NCBI GenBank assembly: GCA_963757115.1
Contig: CAVWQV010000019.1
Coordinates: forward strand, 1 to 64,000
DNA from: CAVWQV01 sp963757115
GTDB lineage: Bacteria; Pseudomonadota; Alphaproteobacteria; Acetobacterales; Acetobacteraceae
Direction of reading: 5' to 3'
DNA: 64,000 bases
The position numbers and the translations under genes are program-made. Under the pieces are notes generated by a model. It was not told the origin of the DNA and did no database searches. It saw only the letters and a program-made list of their open reading frames with translations. Below, piece after piece: positions 47,663 to 56,595 of this stretch. Numbering within the stretch: position 1 is the first letter of the stretch; the number at the start of each line of letters is the position of its first letter.

Positions 47663-48676
47663 TCAGGGCGCAGCGGTCCAAGCCACGGGATCGTTCTGGG
47701 TCGCTGTGAATAGGCGCCGGAGATGCTCGCCCGACGTCGTGGGCTCGTATCTCGGGCGCTCGCCGGGGCGCGCGCAGGTCGGGATGCACACGATCGGCGC
47801 GTCGTAGTTCGGGTTGTGGAAGAACACCAAAGACTGGCGGCGGCTTTCGGCCTCGCGACCCGCCGGCGGATTGACCACGCGATGCAGGGTGCTCACCCAA
47901 GCGTCGTTGGTCCACCGTGCCATGAGATCGCCGATGTTGACGACGAAGCAGTCCGGCACCACCGGAACATCGACCCAAGCGCCCGCCGCGTTGAACACCT
48001 GCAGCCCGCCGGGACGGTCCTCCGTGCACAGGATGGTCAGGCTGCCGTAGTCGGAGTGCGCACCGGCGCGGATCTGTCCGGGCTGGGGCGGAGTGATCGG
48101 CGCTGGGTAGTTCCGCACGCGAAGCCGGCTGATATGACGGTCCACCATGCGGTCGAAATAGCCCTCCTCCAGCCCGAGGCCGAGTGCGAAGATGCGCATC
48201 AGGTTCGCCGCCAGGTGTCCCATTGCGCGGTAGTATTCGGTCCACGCCGGCCGGAGATCGGCGGGCGTCTCGGGCCATAGGTTGGGCGCGAAGTGCCGGC
48301 CCGCTTCGGGGGCGAACGCATAGTGCTCGGGCGGGAGGTCCACGGGGCCGATCATCAGGCTCTCGTTGAGGTCGCCCGCCTGCGCGCCCGGGTCTCGCGA
48401 GCGCGCGACCAACTCGCCCTCCAGCCCGACATAGCCCCGGGCCACGCCCGGCGCGGGCCGCGCGACCCGCATCTTGTCCGCGAGCGGGAGGTCGAAGAAG
48501 GCGCGCCCGGCGGCGCGGGTGCGTTCGATGAGGTCGGTGGGGACGCCGTGGCCCCGCACGACGAGAAACCCGATGTCGCGGCACGCCCGGTCGACCGCCC
48601 CGGCGACCCCTAGCTTGTCGGCCCCGCTCAGGAACGGGGCGATGTCGATGACGGGAACGTTCTGCAACGTGCTCAC
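47663..48676 (-). CDS. Isopenicillin N synthase-like 2-oxoglutarate/Fe(II) oxygenase
   Basis: A 337-residue non-heme iron oxygenase. The N-terminal domain VPVIDIAPFL and GFLVVRGHGVP is typical; the iron triad is His-x-Asp in GAHSDYGSLTIL and the distal His in STLHRVVNPP, and the 2-oxoglutarate/substrate motif RxS is RQSLVFF. The GTG start at 48676 overlaps the stop of the upstream amidohydrolase (GTGA), so they form one operon. The substrate is unknown. Confidence 0.87.
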   Translation of the reverse strand: MSTLQNVPVIDIAPFLSGADKLGVAGAVDRACRDIGFLVVRGHGVPTDLIERTRAAGRAFFDLPLADKMRVARPAPGVARGYVGLEGELVARSRDPGAQAGDLNESLMIGPVDLPPEHYAFAPEAGRHFAPNLWPETPADLRPAWTEYYRAMGHLAANLMRIFALGLGLEEGYFDRMVDRHISRLRVRNYPAPITPPQPGQIRAGAHSDYGSLTILCTEDRPGGLQVFNAAGAWVDVPVVPDCFVVNIGDLMARWTNDAWVSTLHRVVNPPAGREAESRRQSLVFFHNPNYDAPIVCIPTCARPGERPRYEPTTSGEHLRRLFTATQNDPVAWTAAP

Positions 48677-49923
48677 GATCCGCTCCGTGGCTGATGAAGA
48701 ACAGGGCGAGGGCGCGCGAACGACAGTCGGCCGCGCTTCAGGCCCCACAGCGGCTGCGCGATGCTCGCCACCGTTCCGGCCGCATCGCTCGCGTCCAGTG
48801 CGACGAGGTTGGCCCAGCCGCCCTCGGCGATGCCGTAATCCGGCAAGCGCATCAGTCGCGCGGCACCATGGGTCACCATGTCGAGGCAGTCCGCGAGCTC
48901 GTCGGCGCGCCCGAGATGGCACACGTTGGCGTAAAGATTAGCCATGCGGATCGGCGAACAGTCGCCGTATGGGGTAAACGGGTTCAGGACGTTGTTGGTG
49001 GACACCGAGCGGGTCACCCCCGCCCGCTGCAGCGGGCCGTGCGGGACGACGCCGCGCGGCACCGCGTGACCGTGCTGGCGCCCCATGAGGTAGAGGTCGG
49101 TCGACGGCAGGACGGTCACGGCGACGCCCGCCCGCGCGAGTTGCCCCGCGATCGCGGCGAGCTCGGCACGCGGCAGCAGCGAGAGCTGCGTGACATGCCC
49201 GACGGCGACGCGGCCGCCCCAGCCATTTTCTTCCGTTTTGCGGCACACGTAGGAGACCTGCATGCCGTTCGTCGTGTCGGCGAGATCGAGATGCATGTCG
49301 ATGTCGACGTCGAAATCGCGGGCGATCGCGAAGATGCGGTCGATCTGCCCTCTCGGGTCAGTGTCGGTGTAGGGCACCGCGCCGAGCACGCGCGCGCCAC
49401 GGCGTAGCCCTTCGATCAGCAACTCCTCGGTGCCGGGATTGTTCAGCAGCCCCTCCTGGGGGAAGACGCAGATCTCCACGTCGATCGCCCAGCGATAGTC
49501 CCGCGCCAGCCGTTCGATCGCGTTGAAGCCCACCAGGCCGATCCCCGGGTCGAGCTCGACATGGGTGCGCATGAACATCGTGCCTTGCGCGATGCAGCGG
49601 CGAAGCGCGGTTTCGGCGCGCTCGTAGACGTCCTGTTCCGTGAAGTGACGCTTGGCCCGCGCTGTCTCGCGCACCGCCTCGGTCAGGGTGCCTTCGCGCA
49701 CATCGCAGCGGTCGAGAATGCAGGCCTTGTCGAGATGGACATGGGTCTCGACCAGGCCCGGCGCGACCAGGCATCCCTCCGCGTCCAGGACAGTCGCGGC
49801 GAGGTGAGGGGACAGGTCGCCCGGTTCCGCAAGCGCCGCGATTCGCTCGCCTTCAACGCCGATGTCGACGAGGCGGACGCGACCGGGCTCGAGCACGCGC
49901 GCTTGCCGGATCAGGACGTCCAT
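48673..49923 (-). CDS. Cytosine deaminase-like amidohydrolase
   Basis: An intact 416-residue metal-dependent hydrolase. The metal motif is VETHVHLDKACILDR, with downstream histidines in MRTHVELDPGIGL, DIDMHLDLADTT and VAVGHVTQLSLL, and an aspartate in PSTDLYLMGR. This is the cytosine deaminase/N-isopropylammelide group that removes amino or acts on cyclic ureide nitrogen. It heads the minus-strand operon with the Fe(II) oxygenase. It may belong functionally with the pyrimidine-type genes to the right. Confidence 0.85.
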   Translation of the reverse strand: MDVLIRQARVLEPGRVRLVDIGVEGERIAALAEPGDLSPHLAATVLDAEGCLVAPGLVETHVHLDKACILDRCDVREGTLTEAVRETARAKRHFTEQDVYERAETALRRCIAQGTMFMRTHVELDPGIGLVGFNAIERLARDYRWAIDVEICVFPQEGLLNNPGTEELLIEGLRRGARVLGAVPYTDTDPRGQIDRIFAIARDFDVDIDMHLDLADTTNGMQVSYVCRKTEENGWGGRVAVGHVTQLSLLPRAELAAIAGQLARAGVAVTVLPSTDLYLMGRQHGHAVPRGVVPHGPLQRAGVTRSVSTNNVLNPFTPYGDCSPIRMANLYANVCHLGRADELADCLDMVTHGAARLMRLPDYGIAEGGWANLVALDASDAAGTVASIAQPLWGLKRGRLSFARPRPVLHQPRSGS

Positions 49924-50027
49924 CGGTCGGCTAAGGAACCAGGAACCGCGGACGCGACAAGTTCTCCCTCCCTTCCCTGCCTACGCGAGCTAGGCAACTT
50001 CTGTGCCGACTGGCGCAAGGCAGCCGC

Positions 50028-50075
50028 GACGGGAAGGCGCGGAGGCTAAGGGACGGGAAGGCGCGAAAGGCTAAG
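50028..50075. repeat. Tandem direct repeat, about 24 bases, two copies
   Basis: gacgggaaggcgcggaggctaag at 50028-50050 is followed by a copy with one indel and one change at 50052-50075. The second copy overlaps the stop codon of the OmpA-family gene. It probably arose by slippage duplication. Confidence 0.7.
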
Positions 50076-50472
50076 GATTGTCCACCGCGATCTCCACCCG
50101 CCGGCTGGCGACGCCGGGGTCTTCGCCGGTCTGGCCCTTGCCCTTCCGTTGCAAACGCGAGGGATCGACGCCGCTCGCGATCAGGCCGTCGGCCACGGCC
50201 TTGGCGCGCTGTTGCGAAAGCGCGACGTCGGCGGACGCGCTGCCTGCGCTGTCGGTGTAGCCGATGACCTCGATCGGGGCATCTGGAGCCTGCTTGGCGC
50301 GGGCCGCGGCAGCGGCCACCACTCCTCGCGCCTTGCCGTCGAGTTGCGCCGAGCGCTCCTCGAAGAACACGACGTAGCTCGGTTTGCCGGTGGAGCAGGC
50401 GGCGACTGCCAACAAGGGCAGCAGCGGGACAAGCCGCAACAGCGAGTGGCGTCTTTGCTTGAACGATCGCAT
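50071..50472 (-). CDS. OmpA-family lipoprotein
   Basis: A 133-residue protein starting MRSFKQRRH with a lipobox LAVAACSTG, so it is likely an outer-membrane lipoprotein. The C-terminal OmpA domain contains IEVIGYTDSAGSASADVALSQQRA and the peptidoglycan-binding Asp/Arg pattern, ending RRVEIAVDNP. An upstream in-frame start at 50523 is less likely because it would push the lipobox inward. Confidence 0.85.
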   Translation of the reverse strand: MRSFKQRRHSLLRLVPLLPLLAVAACSTGKPSYVVFFEERSAQLDGKARGVVAAAAARAKQAPDAPIEVIGYTDSAGSASADVALSQQRAKAVADGLIASGVDPSRLQRKGKGQTGEDPGVASRRVEIAVDNP

Positions 50473-50601
50473 GGGACTGGTTCCGTTCCGACAGCCTCGG
50501 CCGCTCCCGCGACCGGGGCGCATCGGGCTTGACCCGAAATGATCCTGATTGCCCGCCGCCTGGCAAGCCCGCGCGGCCGCGGCCGGGTGCGAGGCGGTGC
50601 C

Positions 50602-51414
50602 CTAAGCGCCTCGCTCCAGCCATGCGATGTGCCGGGCGATCGAGGTGCGGAACGCCTGCTTGCCGCCCGACGGGATCACCATGTTCCAGAACGCGCCGTA
50701 GATCGCGTCGAACGTCCAGGGCTCCACGATGTCGGCAATACGGCGCACGGCGGCGGCACCGAGCGGGATTAGGTTCGGATAGCTGCGCATGAACGCGACG
50801 TGCGCGCGGTCCGGCACCACCTGCAGAAGATCTCCGCTCAGCATCGCACCCCGTCCGCCTGCTCCGTCCGCCCAATGCAGCAACTGGCCGCCGTCGAAAT
50901 GGCCGGGGCAGCGGATCAACGTCAGCCCGGGTGCGATCTCCTTCGTCTCGCCATCCCAGAACGCCAGCGCCGCGCCATCGCGCATCACCCAGGCGCGGTC
51001 GGCGGCGTGCAAGTGCACGGGAATGTCGCCGAAGGCGCGGCTCCACTCCAGCATGGTCGTGTAGTAGTGCGGGTGCGAGATCGCGATCGCGGTGAGGCCG
51101 CCGAGGCCTTTGATCAGATCTACCGTGACCTGATCGATGCGGCTGATGCAGTCCCACAGCACGTTGCCGGCGGTGGTGCGCACCAGGAGCGCGCGTTGTC
51201 CGATCGCGAAGGACGGGCTGGCCGACAGCCCGAGCATCCCGCCGTCGTCGCGAAACGCCGTCATGTGCGTGAGCCGGAGTCGCTCGAGCGTGGTCCAGCT
51301 CTGTCCGGTGGGAGGCAGGTATTGCCGCTCGTCCTCGCAGATCGGGCAGTGCGCTGGCGACTCGATGGAGGGCGGGAATTGTGTGCCGCAGGTCGTGCAG
51401 ATGAACGCTTGCAT
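50602..51414 (-). CDS. MBL-fold metallohydrolase with an N-terminal zinc ribbon
   Basis: About 270 residues. MQAFICTTCGTQFPPS and HCPICEDE form a rubredoxin-like four-cysteine metal knuckle. The beta-lactamase fold follows: LVRTTAGNVLWDC, AISHPHYYTTMLEWSRAF (replacing the HxHxDH motif, so the second metal site is degenerate), CPGHFDGGQLLHW and LSGDLLQVV. Substrate unknown. It is divergent from the RutA-like gene and may be part of that catabolic group. Confidence 0.75.
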   Translation of the reverse strand: MQAFICTTCGTQFPPSIESPAHCPICEDERQYLPPTGQSWTTLERLRLTHMTAFRDDGGMLGLSASPSFAIGQRALLVRTTAGNVLWDCISRIDQVTVDLIKGLGGLTAIAISHPHYYTTMLEWSRAFGDIPVHLHAADRAWVMRDGAALAFWDGETKEIAPGLTLIRCPGHFDGGQLLHWADGAGGRGAMLSGDLLQVVPDRAHVAFMRSYPNLIPLGAAAVRRIADIVEPWTFDAIYGAFWNMVIPSGGKQAFRTSIARHIAWLERGA

Positions 51415-51591
51415 GCGGTACGCTCCCTTGCGGTCTCGACCGGTGGCGGGATGGCCGATGCTTGATGTTCGCAGGACCCCGGCCGCGCCGCAACGCGGGC
51501 AGCGCGTTGGCGCCTGCCGACGGCTGGCACGGCCATTGCTGGCCGCGAACACGGCCCGAGAACTACGCATCGGGGTTTGAAGGAGCACGTC

Positions 51592-52663
51592 ATGGAGCTC
51601 GGCGTCTTCATCCCGATCGGCAATAACGGATGGCTGATCTCGACCAATTCGCCGCAGTACATGCCGAGCTTCGAGCTCAATCGGGCCATCACGCTGAGCG
51701 CCGAGCGCTACGGGTTCGATTTCGTCATGTCGATGACGAAACTGCATGGCTTCGGTGGAGCGACCCAGTTCTGGGATCATAACCTCGAAGTCATTCACCT
51801 TGATGGCCGGGCTTGCCGCTGTGACGGAGCGGATCGGGCTGTTCGCGACGGTGGCGACGCTTGCGCTCCCGCCGGCGATCGTCGCGCGCATGGCATCCAC
51901 GATCAATTCAATCGCCCCCGGCCGGTTCGGGATCAACATGATCACGGGCTGGCAGCATCGCGAGTATAGCCAGATGGGGCTGTGGCCGGGGGAGGCGCAC
52001 TTCCAGCGTCGCTACGACTATCTTGCGGAATACACGCAGGTCCTGCGCGACCTGTGGGACACGGGGCGCTCCGACTTCAAGGGAAGGTTCTTCGAAATGA
52101 AGGACTGCCGCCTGAGCCCGCGCCCGCAGGGCAGGGTCAAGCTGATCTGTGCGGGACAGAGCGATGCCGGGCTCGCTTTCTCGGCCCGCTACGCCGACGT
52201 CAATTTCTGCCTCGGCAAGGGACGCAACACGCCCGGCGCCGTGGCGCCTTCGGTTGCGCGGCTCATGGAGGCGGCGGCGCGAGCCGGTCGCCACGTCGGC
52301 GCCTATGTGCTGCTGACGGTGATCACGGACGACACCGATGCCGGCGCGTGGGCAAAGTGGGAGCACTACAAGGCGGGTGCCGACCATGAGGCGCTCGCCT
52401 ACATCACCGCCCAGTCGGCGACGGACCCGTCCCCCACCGCCCACATCAAGCAGGTCGGCGACCCGGACGGTGCGATCAATCTCAATATGGGCACCTTGAT
52501 CGGCTCGGCCGCCAGCGTAGCCCAGATGCTGGACGAGGTGGCGGCAATCCCGGGCGTGGAGGGCGTGCTGATCACCTTCGACGATTTCCTCCTGGGGCTG
52601 GATCGGTTCGGCCAGGAAATCCAGCCGCGGATGCGATGCCGCGCCGAGGCGATGGCGAGATGA
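51592..52663 (+). CDS. rutA: RutA-like flavin-dependent pyrimidine monooxygenase, copy 1 (one frameshift)
   Basis: About 356 residues of the bacterial luciferase fold. The start MELGVFIPIGNNGWLIST is the RutA N-terminus. The frame shifts at codon 66 by one extra G (51790) after FWDHNLE, then resumes as SFTLMAGLAAVT. Further marks are SINSIAPGRFGINMITGW and SDFKGRFFEMKDCRLSPRP, with the end IQPRMRCRA. RutA opens the uracil ring with FMNH2 and oxygen. The other rut genes are not seen, so the ring substrate may be a different cyclic ureide. It is coupled by overlap to a short ORF. Confidence 0.85.
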
Positions 52664-52812
52664 ATTCCGCCAGTCTGGGCGCCGGACACCGGCTCGATCC
52701 GGCGCTGCGCGCCCGCATGATCCGCAACCTCGTTCGTGGGCCATCGCGGGCCAATGTTTGCGCTGAGGCGATGTTGCAGAGCACCTACTTCCTTGAGTAT
52801 TCCCGGTCGTGA
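52660..52812 (+). CDS. 50-residue ORF coupled to the RutA-like gene
   Basis: The ATG overlaps the RutA-like stop as ATGA. The 50-codon frame (MNSASLGAGHRLDPALRARM, then RNLVRGPSRANVCAEAMLQS) has about 76 percent GC at third positions, in keeping with neighbouring genes. No family recognised. Its stop overlaps the GTG of a second short ORF. Confidence 0.4.
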   Translation: MNSASLGAGHRLDPALRARMIRNLVRGPSRANVCAEAMLQSTYFLEYSRS

Positions 52813-52931
52813 TCGCGGATGTCGCATCGCAGAGCGGGCCCTCCGGCGTTGCCGGCCGCGGCCGTCTACAGCGAGCAAAAATTCGGGGGGTGGCGACCGT
52901 GTTCGAGTTCTTTGCGCTGACCAGCTACTGA
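52809..52931 (+). CDS. 40-residue ORF between the RutA-like and C-N hydrolase genes
   Basis: A GTG start overlaps the upstream TGA by four bases, and its TGA overlaps the ATG of the carbamoylase gene (TGATG). The frame reads VIADVASQSGPSGVAGRGRL and ends VFEFFALTSY. About 75 percent GC at third positions. It may be a real small protein, or together with the preceding ORF a single gene broken by an indel. Confidence 0.35.
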   Translation: MIADVASQSGPSGVAGRGRLQRAKIRGVATVFEFFALTSY

Positions 52932-53860
52932 TGGGTCGCACTCTCACCGTCGCCGGCGCGCAGATGGGGCCGATCGCCCGAAGCGATGGCCGCGAACGGG
53001 TGGTTGAACGGCTGCTCGGGCTAATGCGACAGGCCAAGGAGCGGGGCAGCGACCTCGTGGTGTTTCCCGAGCTGGCGCTGACCACGTTCTTCCCCCGCTG
53101 GTGGATGACGGAGGAAGCGGAGCTCGACAGCTTCTACGAGGCGGAGATGCCGGGGCCGATCACCCGAAAGCTGTTCGAGGCCGCGGCAAGCCTTCAGATC
53201 GGCTTCTATCTTGGCTACGCGGAGCTGGCGGGGACGGAGAGCCGGAAGCGCCGGTTCAACACCGCGATCCTGGTCGACAAGTCGGGGTCCATTGTGGGCA
53301 AGTATCGGAAGGTCCACCTGCCGGGCCATGCCGACCACCGGCCGGGTTATCCGTATCAGCATCTTGAGAAGCGATATTTCGAGCCGGGCGACCTCGGCTT
53401 TCCGGTGTGGCGCGCGTTCGGTGGCCATGTCGGCATGTGCATCTGCAACGACCGACGCTGGCCCGAAACCTACCGCGTAATGGGCCTGCGCAACGTCGAG
53501 CTGGTGTTGCTCGGCTACAACACGCCGACCCACATTCCCTGGGAGCCGGTATACGACCATCTGTCCGCCTTCCACAGCCATCTTTCGATGCAGGCCGGTG
53601 CCTATCAAAACAGCACCTGGGTGGTTGGCGTCGCGAAGGCCGGATTGGAGGAGGGATGCGACCTGTTGGCCGGCAGCTGCATCGTGTCGCCCTCGGGCGA
53701 GATCGTCGCGCTGGCCACAACCAAGGGCGACGAGGTGTTCACAGCCTTCTGCGACCTCGAGCTGAGCCGCCACAACAAGCAAGCGATGTTTAACTTCGCG
53801 GAACACCGGCGACCGGAGCATTACGGATTGATCTCGGGGGCCTCGCCGTCCCAGGAATGA
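52931..53860 (+). CDS. Carbon-nitrogen hydrolase, N-carbamoyl-D-amino acid hydrolase type
   Basis: An intact 309-residue nitrilase-superfamily enzyme. Catalytic Glu in LVVFPELALTTFFPRW, Lys in GKYRKVHLPGH and Cys in MCICNDRRWPETYR, the signature of D-carbamoylases. It releases carbon dioxide and ammonia from N-carbamoyl amino acids, the step after hydantoin or dihydropyrimidine ring opening. A dihydropyrimidinase-like gene lies 7 kb downstream in the same orientation. Confidence 0.88.
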   Translation: MGRTLTVAGAQMGPIARSDGRERVVERLLGLMRQAKERGSDLVVFPELALTTFFPRWWMTEEAELDSFYEAEMPGPITRKLFEAAASLQIGFYLGYAELAGTESRKRRFNTAILVDKSGSIVGKYRKVHLPGHADHRPGYPYQHLEKRYFEPGDLGFPVWRAFGGHVGMCICNDRRWPETYRVMGLRNVELVLLGYNTPTHIPWEPVYDHLSAFHSHLSMQAGAYQNSTWVVGVAKAGLEEGCDLLAGSCIVSPSGEIVALATTKGDEVFTAFCDLELSRHNKQAMFNFAEHRRPEHYGLISGASPSQE

Positions 53861-54280
53861 GGATGGCGCGATTAGTCGCCGCTTTGCCCTCCGCAGCGCA
53901 GCCTGGCGAGCCGAACGCTTCGCCTGCCCGGCGTTTGTGCACACCGACAGTCTGTCACTTGTTTGCATCACTCCCTGCGCAACTGTGATTTGACACCCCC
54001 AACACCGATTGACGCTGCGCGGACGACTTCTGCAGTATTGTTGAAGCAGGCGGACGACGCGGTGGCTGCGCGCGCATGGATATTCGCGAGGTCGGCTCAG
54101 CCGGTTAAAAAGAGTGCCGAAGGCGGCGTGAAACTGGGGATTCGTAGTGTGATGCTAACATTGGACACGAAAAGGCTAGGTGCGGCAGGCCGGGCTTTGC
54201 CGGGCCGGGAGGACTGTGCCGAGCGCTCATCGGTAAGCATCGCGCGGGCGGTGACTGGTCGGTTCGGCGCGGCGCGCGCC
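53861..54280. other. Intergenic region upstream of the DUF3313-like lipoprotein gene
   Basis: About 420 bases with no supported gene. A long plus-strand frame continues upstream of the lipoprotein start but is of shadow composition until the hydrophobic leader at 54281. The region around 53960-54060 is somewhat richer in A/T and may hold a promoter. Confidence 0.35.
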
Positions 54281-54966
54281 ATGACTATGATGTTGCTCGG
54301 CGGCGCCGCGTTGCTGGTTGCGGGCTGCAACTCGCATCCCGGCACAACGGCGCTTGATGCCAATGTGCCATTGGCCCCGGAAAAAGGCACGGCGGTCCGT
54401 CGACCACGGGTGTGCTTGTCTGGCGATCGCCAGATCTTGCTCGTTACGAACACGCGGTTTCCGCCTACTACGTCCCGCCTGCGACGGTTTATCGAGGGCA
54501 GGGTGCCGACTTCTCCGGTCTCAACCAGCAGCAGGCGGAACAAGTTGCTGCCGAGCTAACCTCGGACGTTCGCACCGCCATCGGCCACCGCTTCAAGGTC
54601 GTCAACCAGCCGGGGCCGAACGCATTCACTCTTGAGCTGATACTGGTCAAGATCGTTCCGCCGCAGCCGATGGCGATCCAGAATGGCCCCTACGACTTTT
54701 CGGCCGCTGCGATCGGGATGCCGGATGTGCCCAGCATGAGCACGGAAATCATGACCGTCTCCGGTAAATTCATCGATGGGGCGAGCGGCAAGCTTCTGGT
54801 CGGATTCGTGGCCCCGGTCACGCCACAGAACATGGACATGCAAGCGACGGACGATCCTGCCGCAACGCCCCGTTTCGCCAAGGTCGCGAGCGAGCAGTTC
54901 GCCTCCGATCTGGTTGCCGCGATGGAGCGCACGCGCCAAGCCAACCGGCAGGCTCTGGCGCAATGA
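54281..54966 (+). CDS. DUF3313-like lipoprotein (one frameshift)
   Basis: MTMMLLGGAALLVAGCNSHPG is a lipoprotein signal with its cysteine at residue 16. After an indel near 54395, the mature domain follows: LVWRSPDLARYEHAVSAYYV, TVYRGQGADFSGLNQQQAEQ, and VVNQPGPNAFTLELILVKIVP. The strand pattern and YRGQGADFSGL element match the DUF3313 family of unknown function. Likely located in the outer membrane or periplasm. Confidence 0.7.
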
Positions 54967-54974
54967 CCGCCGCT

Positions 54975-55008
54975 AACGACCGAACGCGGTTAACAACCGA
55001 ACGCGGTT
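54975..55008. repeat. Tandem 17-base repeat with hairpin potential
   Basis: aacgaccgaacgcggtt (54975-54991) is followed directly by aacaaccgaacgcggtt (54992-55008), 16 of 17 identical. Each copy can fold as accg-loop-cggt. It lies between the lipoprotein and porin genes and could be a tandem operator or an mRNA element. Confidence 0.7.
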
Positions 55009-55080
55009 TCGCCGGTCCGTGATCGGGTCGGTAGCCAATCTGAGAACAGCAGGCCGGGTCGGCCCTGAGGAGGAAAGTTG

Positions 55081-56454
55081 ATGCGAATACTGCACACCGG
55101 CGCCACACTCCGCGCCGTGATGTTCGCCGGACTGCTCGCAGGCTTGAGCGGCGCAGCCTATGCGCAGACCAGCACCGATACGACATCGCCGACGGGCAAG
55201 AAAACGCCCGAATCGCCCGTGGCTCCCGCCCCGGCGGAGGGCCAGCAGGTCGTCCGGCCGCCGCCGCCGCCGCCGACAGACCCCGTAGCGTCGGCTTTGG
55301 CGCCGGCTACGGATTTCGGTCAGACGCTCAAGACGCACGGGGTATATCTGCAGCTCGGCTACATCGAGAACTTCCTCGCCAATGTGAGTGGCGGGAGGGA
55401 GACCGGAATGTACCCCGACGGCGAGCTCTATCTGGGCACCGTCCTGGACCTGCAGACTATCGCCGGCATACCCGAAGCCTCGTTCCACATCACGTTTGAC
55501 GAACGAAACGGCCCTAGTGTCAACAACGCTGCCGGCACGCAAGGCCCGCTGTCAGCGAACCACGGCCCGACCAACGTCATGCGGCTCTCGGATTTTTACT
55601 GGGAGCAGGGCTTCCTCAAGGATCGGATCGATATCATTGTTGGTCGGACCCAGCCCACCGCCGACTTTGCCACCTCACTGATCGCCTGTAACTACGTCAG
55701 CAGCATCATCTGCGCGCAGCCGGGAAGCTGGTATTTCAGCAACAACAACCCGGCGTATCCGGCTAGCGAGTGGGGCGGACGCATCAATATTGCGCCTGCG
55801 CCGGACTTCTATTTCCGCGCCGCTGTCTACGCCAACGAGGTGGGTCAGTTCGACAATAACGAGCACGGGTTTAACTGGTTCAACCAGCAGAAAACTACCG
55901 GCGTATCGTGCCCGTTGAGGTCGGCTACTCCACTGACTTCACCAGCACGCGGTATCCTGCGAAGTACAAGCGTAGGTGCCTACCTCGACACCTCCACCTA
56001 TCAGCTTGGTAACGGGACCAACGCGGAACAACGGGCGGCGTGGTGGGTGCAAGGACAACAGGCAGTCTGGCGGCCGGATCCGAAGACCACGCAAAGCGTG
56101 ACGGTGCTAGGCGGTGCGCTCGTCTACCAGGGTGGTGCTCCTTACTGGAACCAGATCTATGCCGGCGCGGTCGTCCGGGCGCCGGTCGGACCCTCGCGGC
56201 CCAACGACACCTTCAACGTGATCGCCTCCTACTATGCCAACAACTTGACGTATCTACAGGAGGCTCACAGCAACCAGTGGATCTTCGAAGTTAACTACGG
56301 CATCAGCCTCTACCCGGGGATCACCTTCAAGCCGGTAACGCAGTACGTAATCCACCCGAACCTGACGCGGGCCTCGAACGCCTGGGTCGTGGGCGCGCAG
56401 GTTTCGATCGATGCAGGAACCGTTCTGAAGCTCCCGCAGTTCGTCCCCTACTGA
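55081..56454 (+). CDS. OprB-family carbohydrate-type porin
   Basis: A 457-residue outer-membrane protein with a signal peptide ending YAQ-T, a proline-rich linker (RPPPPPPTDP), and a beta-barrel of the OprB type (LYLGTVLDLQTIAGIPEASF, IIVGRTQPTADFA, WYFSNNNPAYPASEWGGRI). Between about 55893 and 55970 the displayed frame (VSCPLRSATPLTSP...) does not fit. The neighbouring frame reads RIVPVEVGYSTDFTSTRYPAK, which fits a barrel strand, so two compensating indels flank this stretch. An aggaggaa site precedes the ATG at 55081. Likely admits the substrate of the ABC transporter downstream. Confidence 0.82.
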   Translation: MRILHTGATLRAVMFAGLLAGLSGAAYAQTSTDTTSPTGKKTPESPVAPAPAEGQQVVRPPPPPPTDPVASALAPATDFGQTLKTHGVYLQLGYIENFLANVSGGRETGMYPDGELYLGTVLDLQTIAGIPEASFHITFDERNGPSVNNAAGTQGPLSANHGPTNVMRLSDFYWEQGFLKDRIDIIVGRTQPTADFATSLIACNYVSSIICAQPGSWYFSNNNPAYPASEWGGRINIAPAPDFYFRAAVYANEVGQFDNNEHGFNWFNQQKTTGVSCPLRSATPLTSPARGILRSTSVGAYLDTSTYQLGNGTNAEQRAAWWVQGQQAVWRPDPKTTQSVTVLGGALVYQGGAPYWNQIYAGAVVRAPVGPSRPNDTFNVIASYYANNLTYLQEAHSNQWIFEVNYGISLYPGITFKPVTQYVIHPNLTRASNAWVVGAQVSIDAGTVLKLPQFVPY

Positions 56455-56464
56455 TTTAGGATTG

Positions 56465-56492
56465 CCCCGACCCGGGCGCGCCTGGGTCGGGG
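56465..56492 (+). terminator. Hairpin terminator after the porin gene
   Basis: A 9-bp perfect stem (ccccgaccc with gggtcgggg), extendable inward to 12 pairs around a cgcg loop, starts 11 bases after the porin stop. No T-tract follows. Confidence 0.55.
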
Positions 56493-56595
56493 TCCGGCGA
56501 GGCTCTTACAGCCTGACTACGAGAGGCCCGGCATGGCGATTGCATCATTCGCCGCGCCGGGCTTTCTCGTGTTCGGCTTGTGCTGGAGGGCCATC

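Noticed and set aside
51787..51800. Assigning a programmed ribosomal frameshift to the RutA-like genes
   Set aside because: No stop codon, slippery heptamer or downstream structure typical of known +1 sites is visible; the shared insertion is reported as an observation only.
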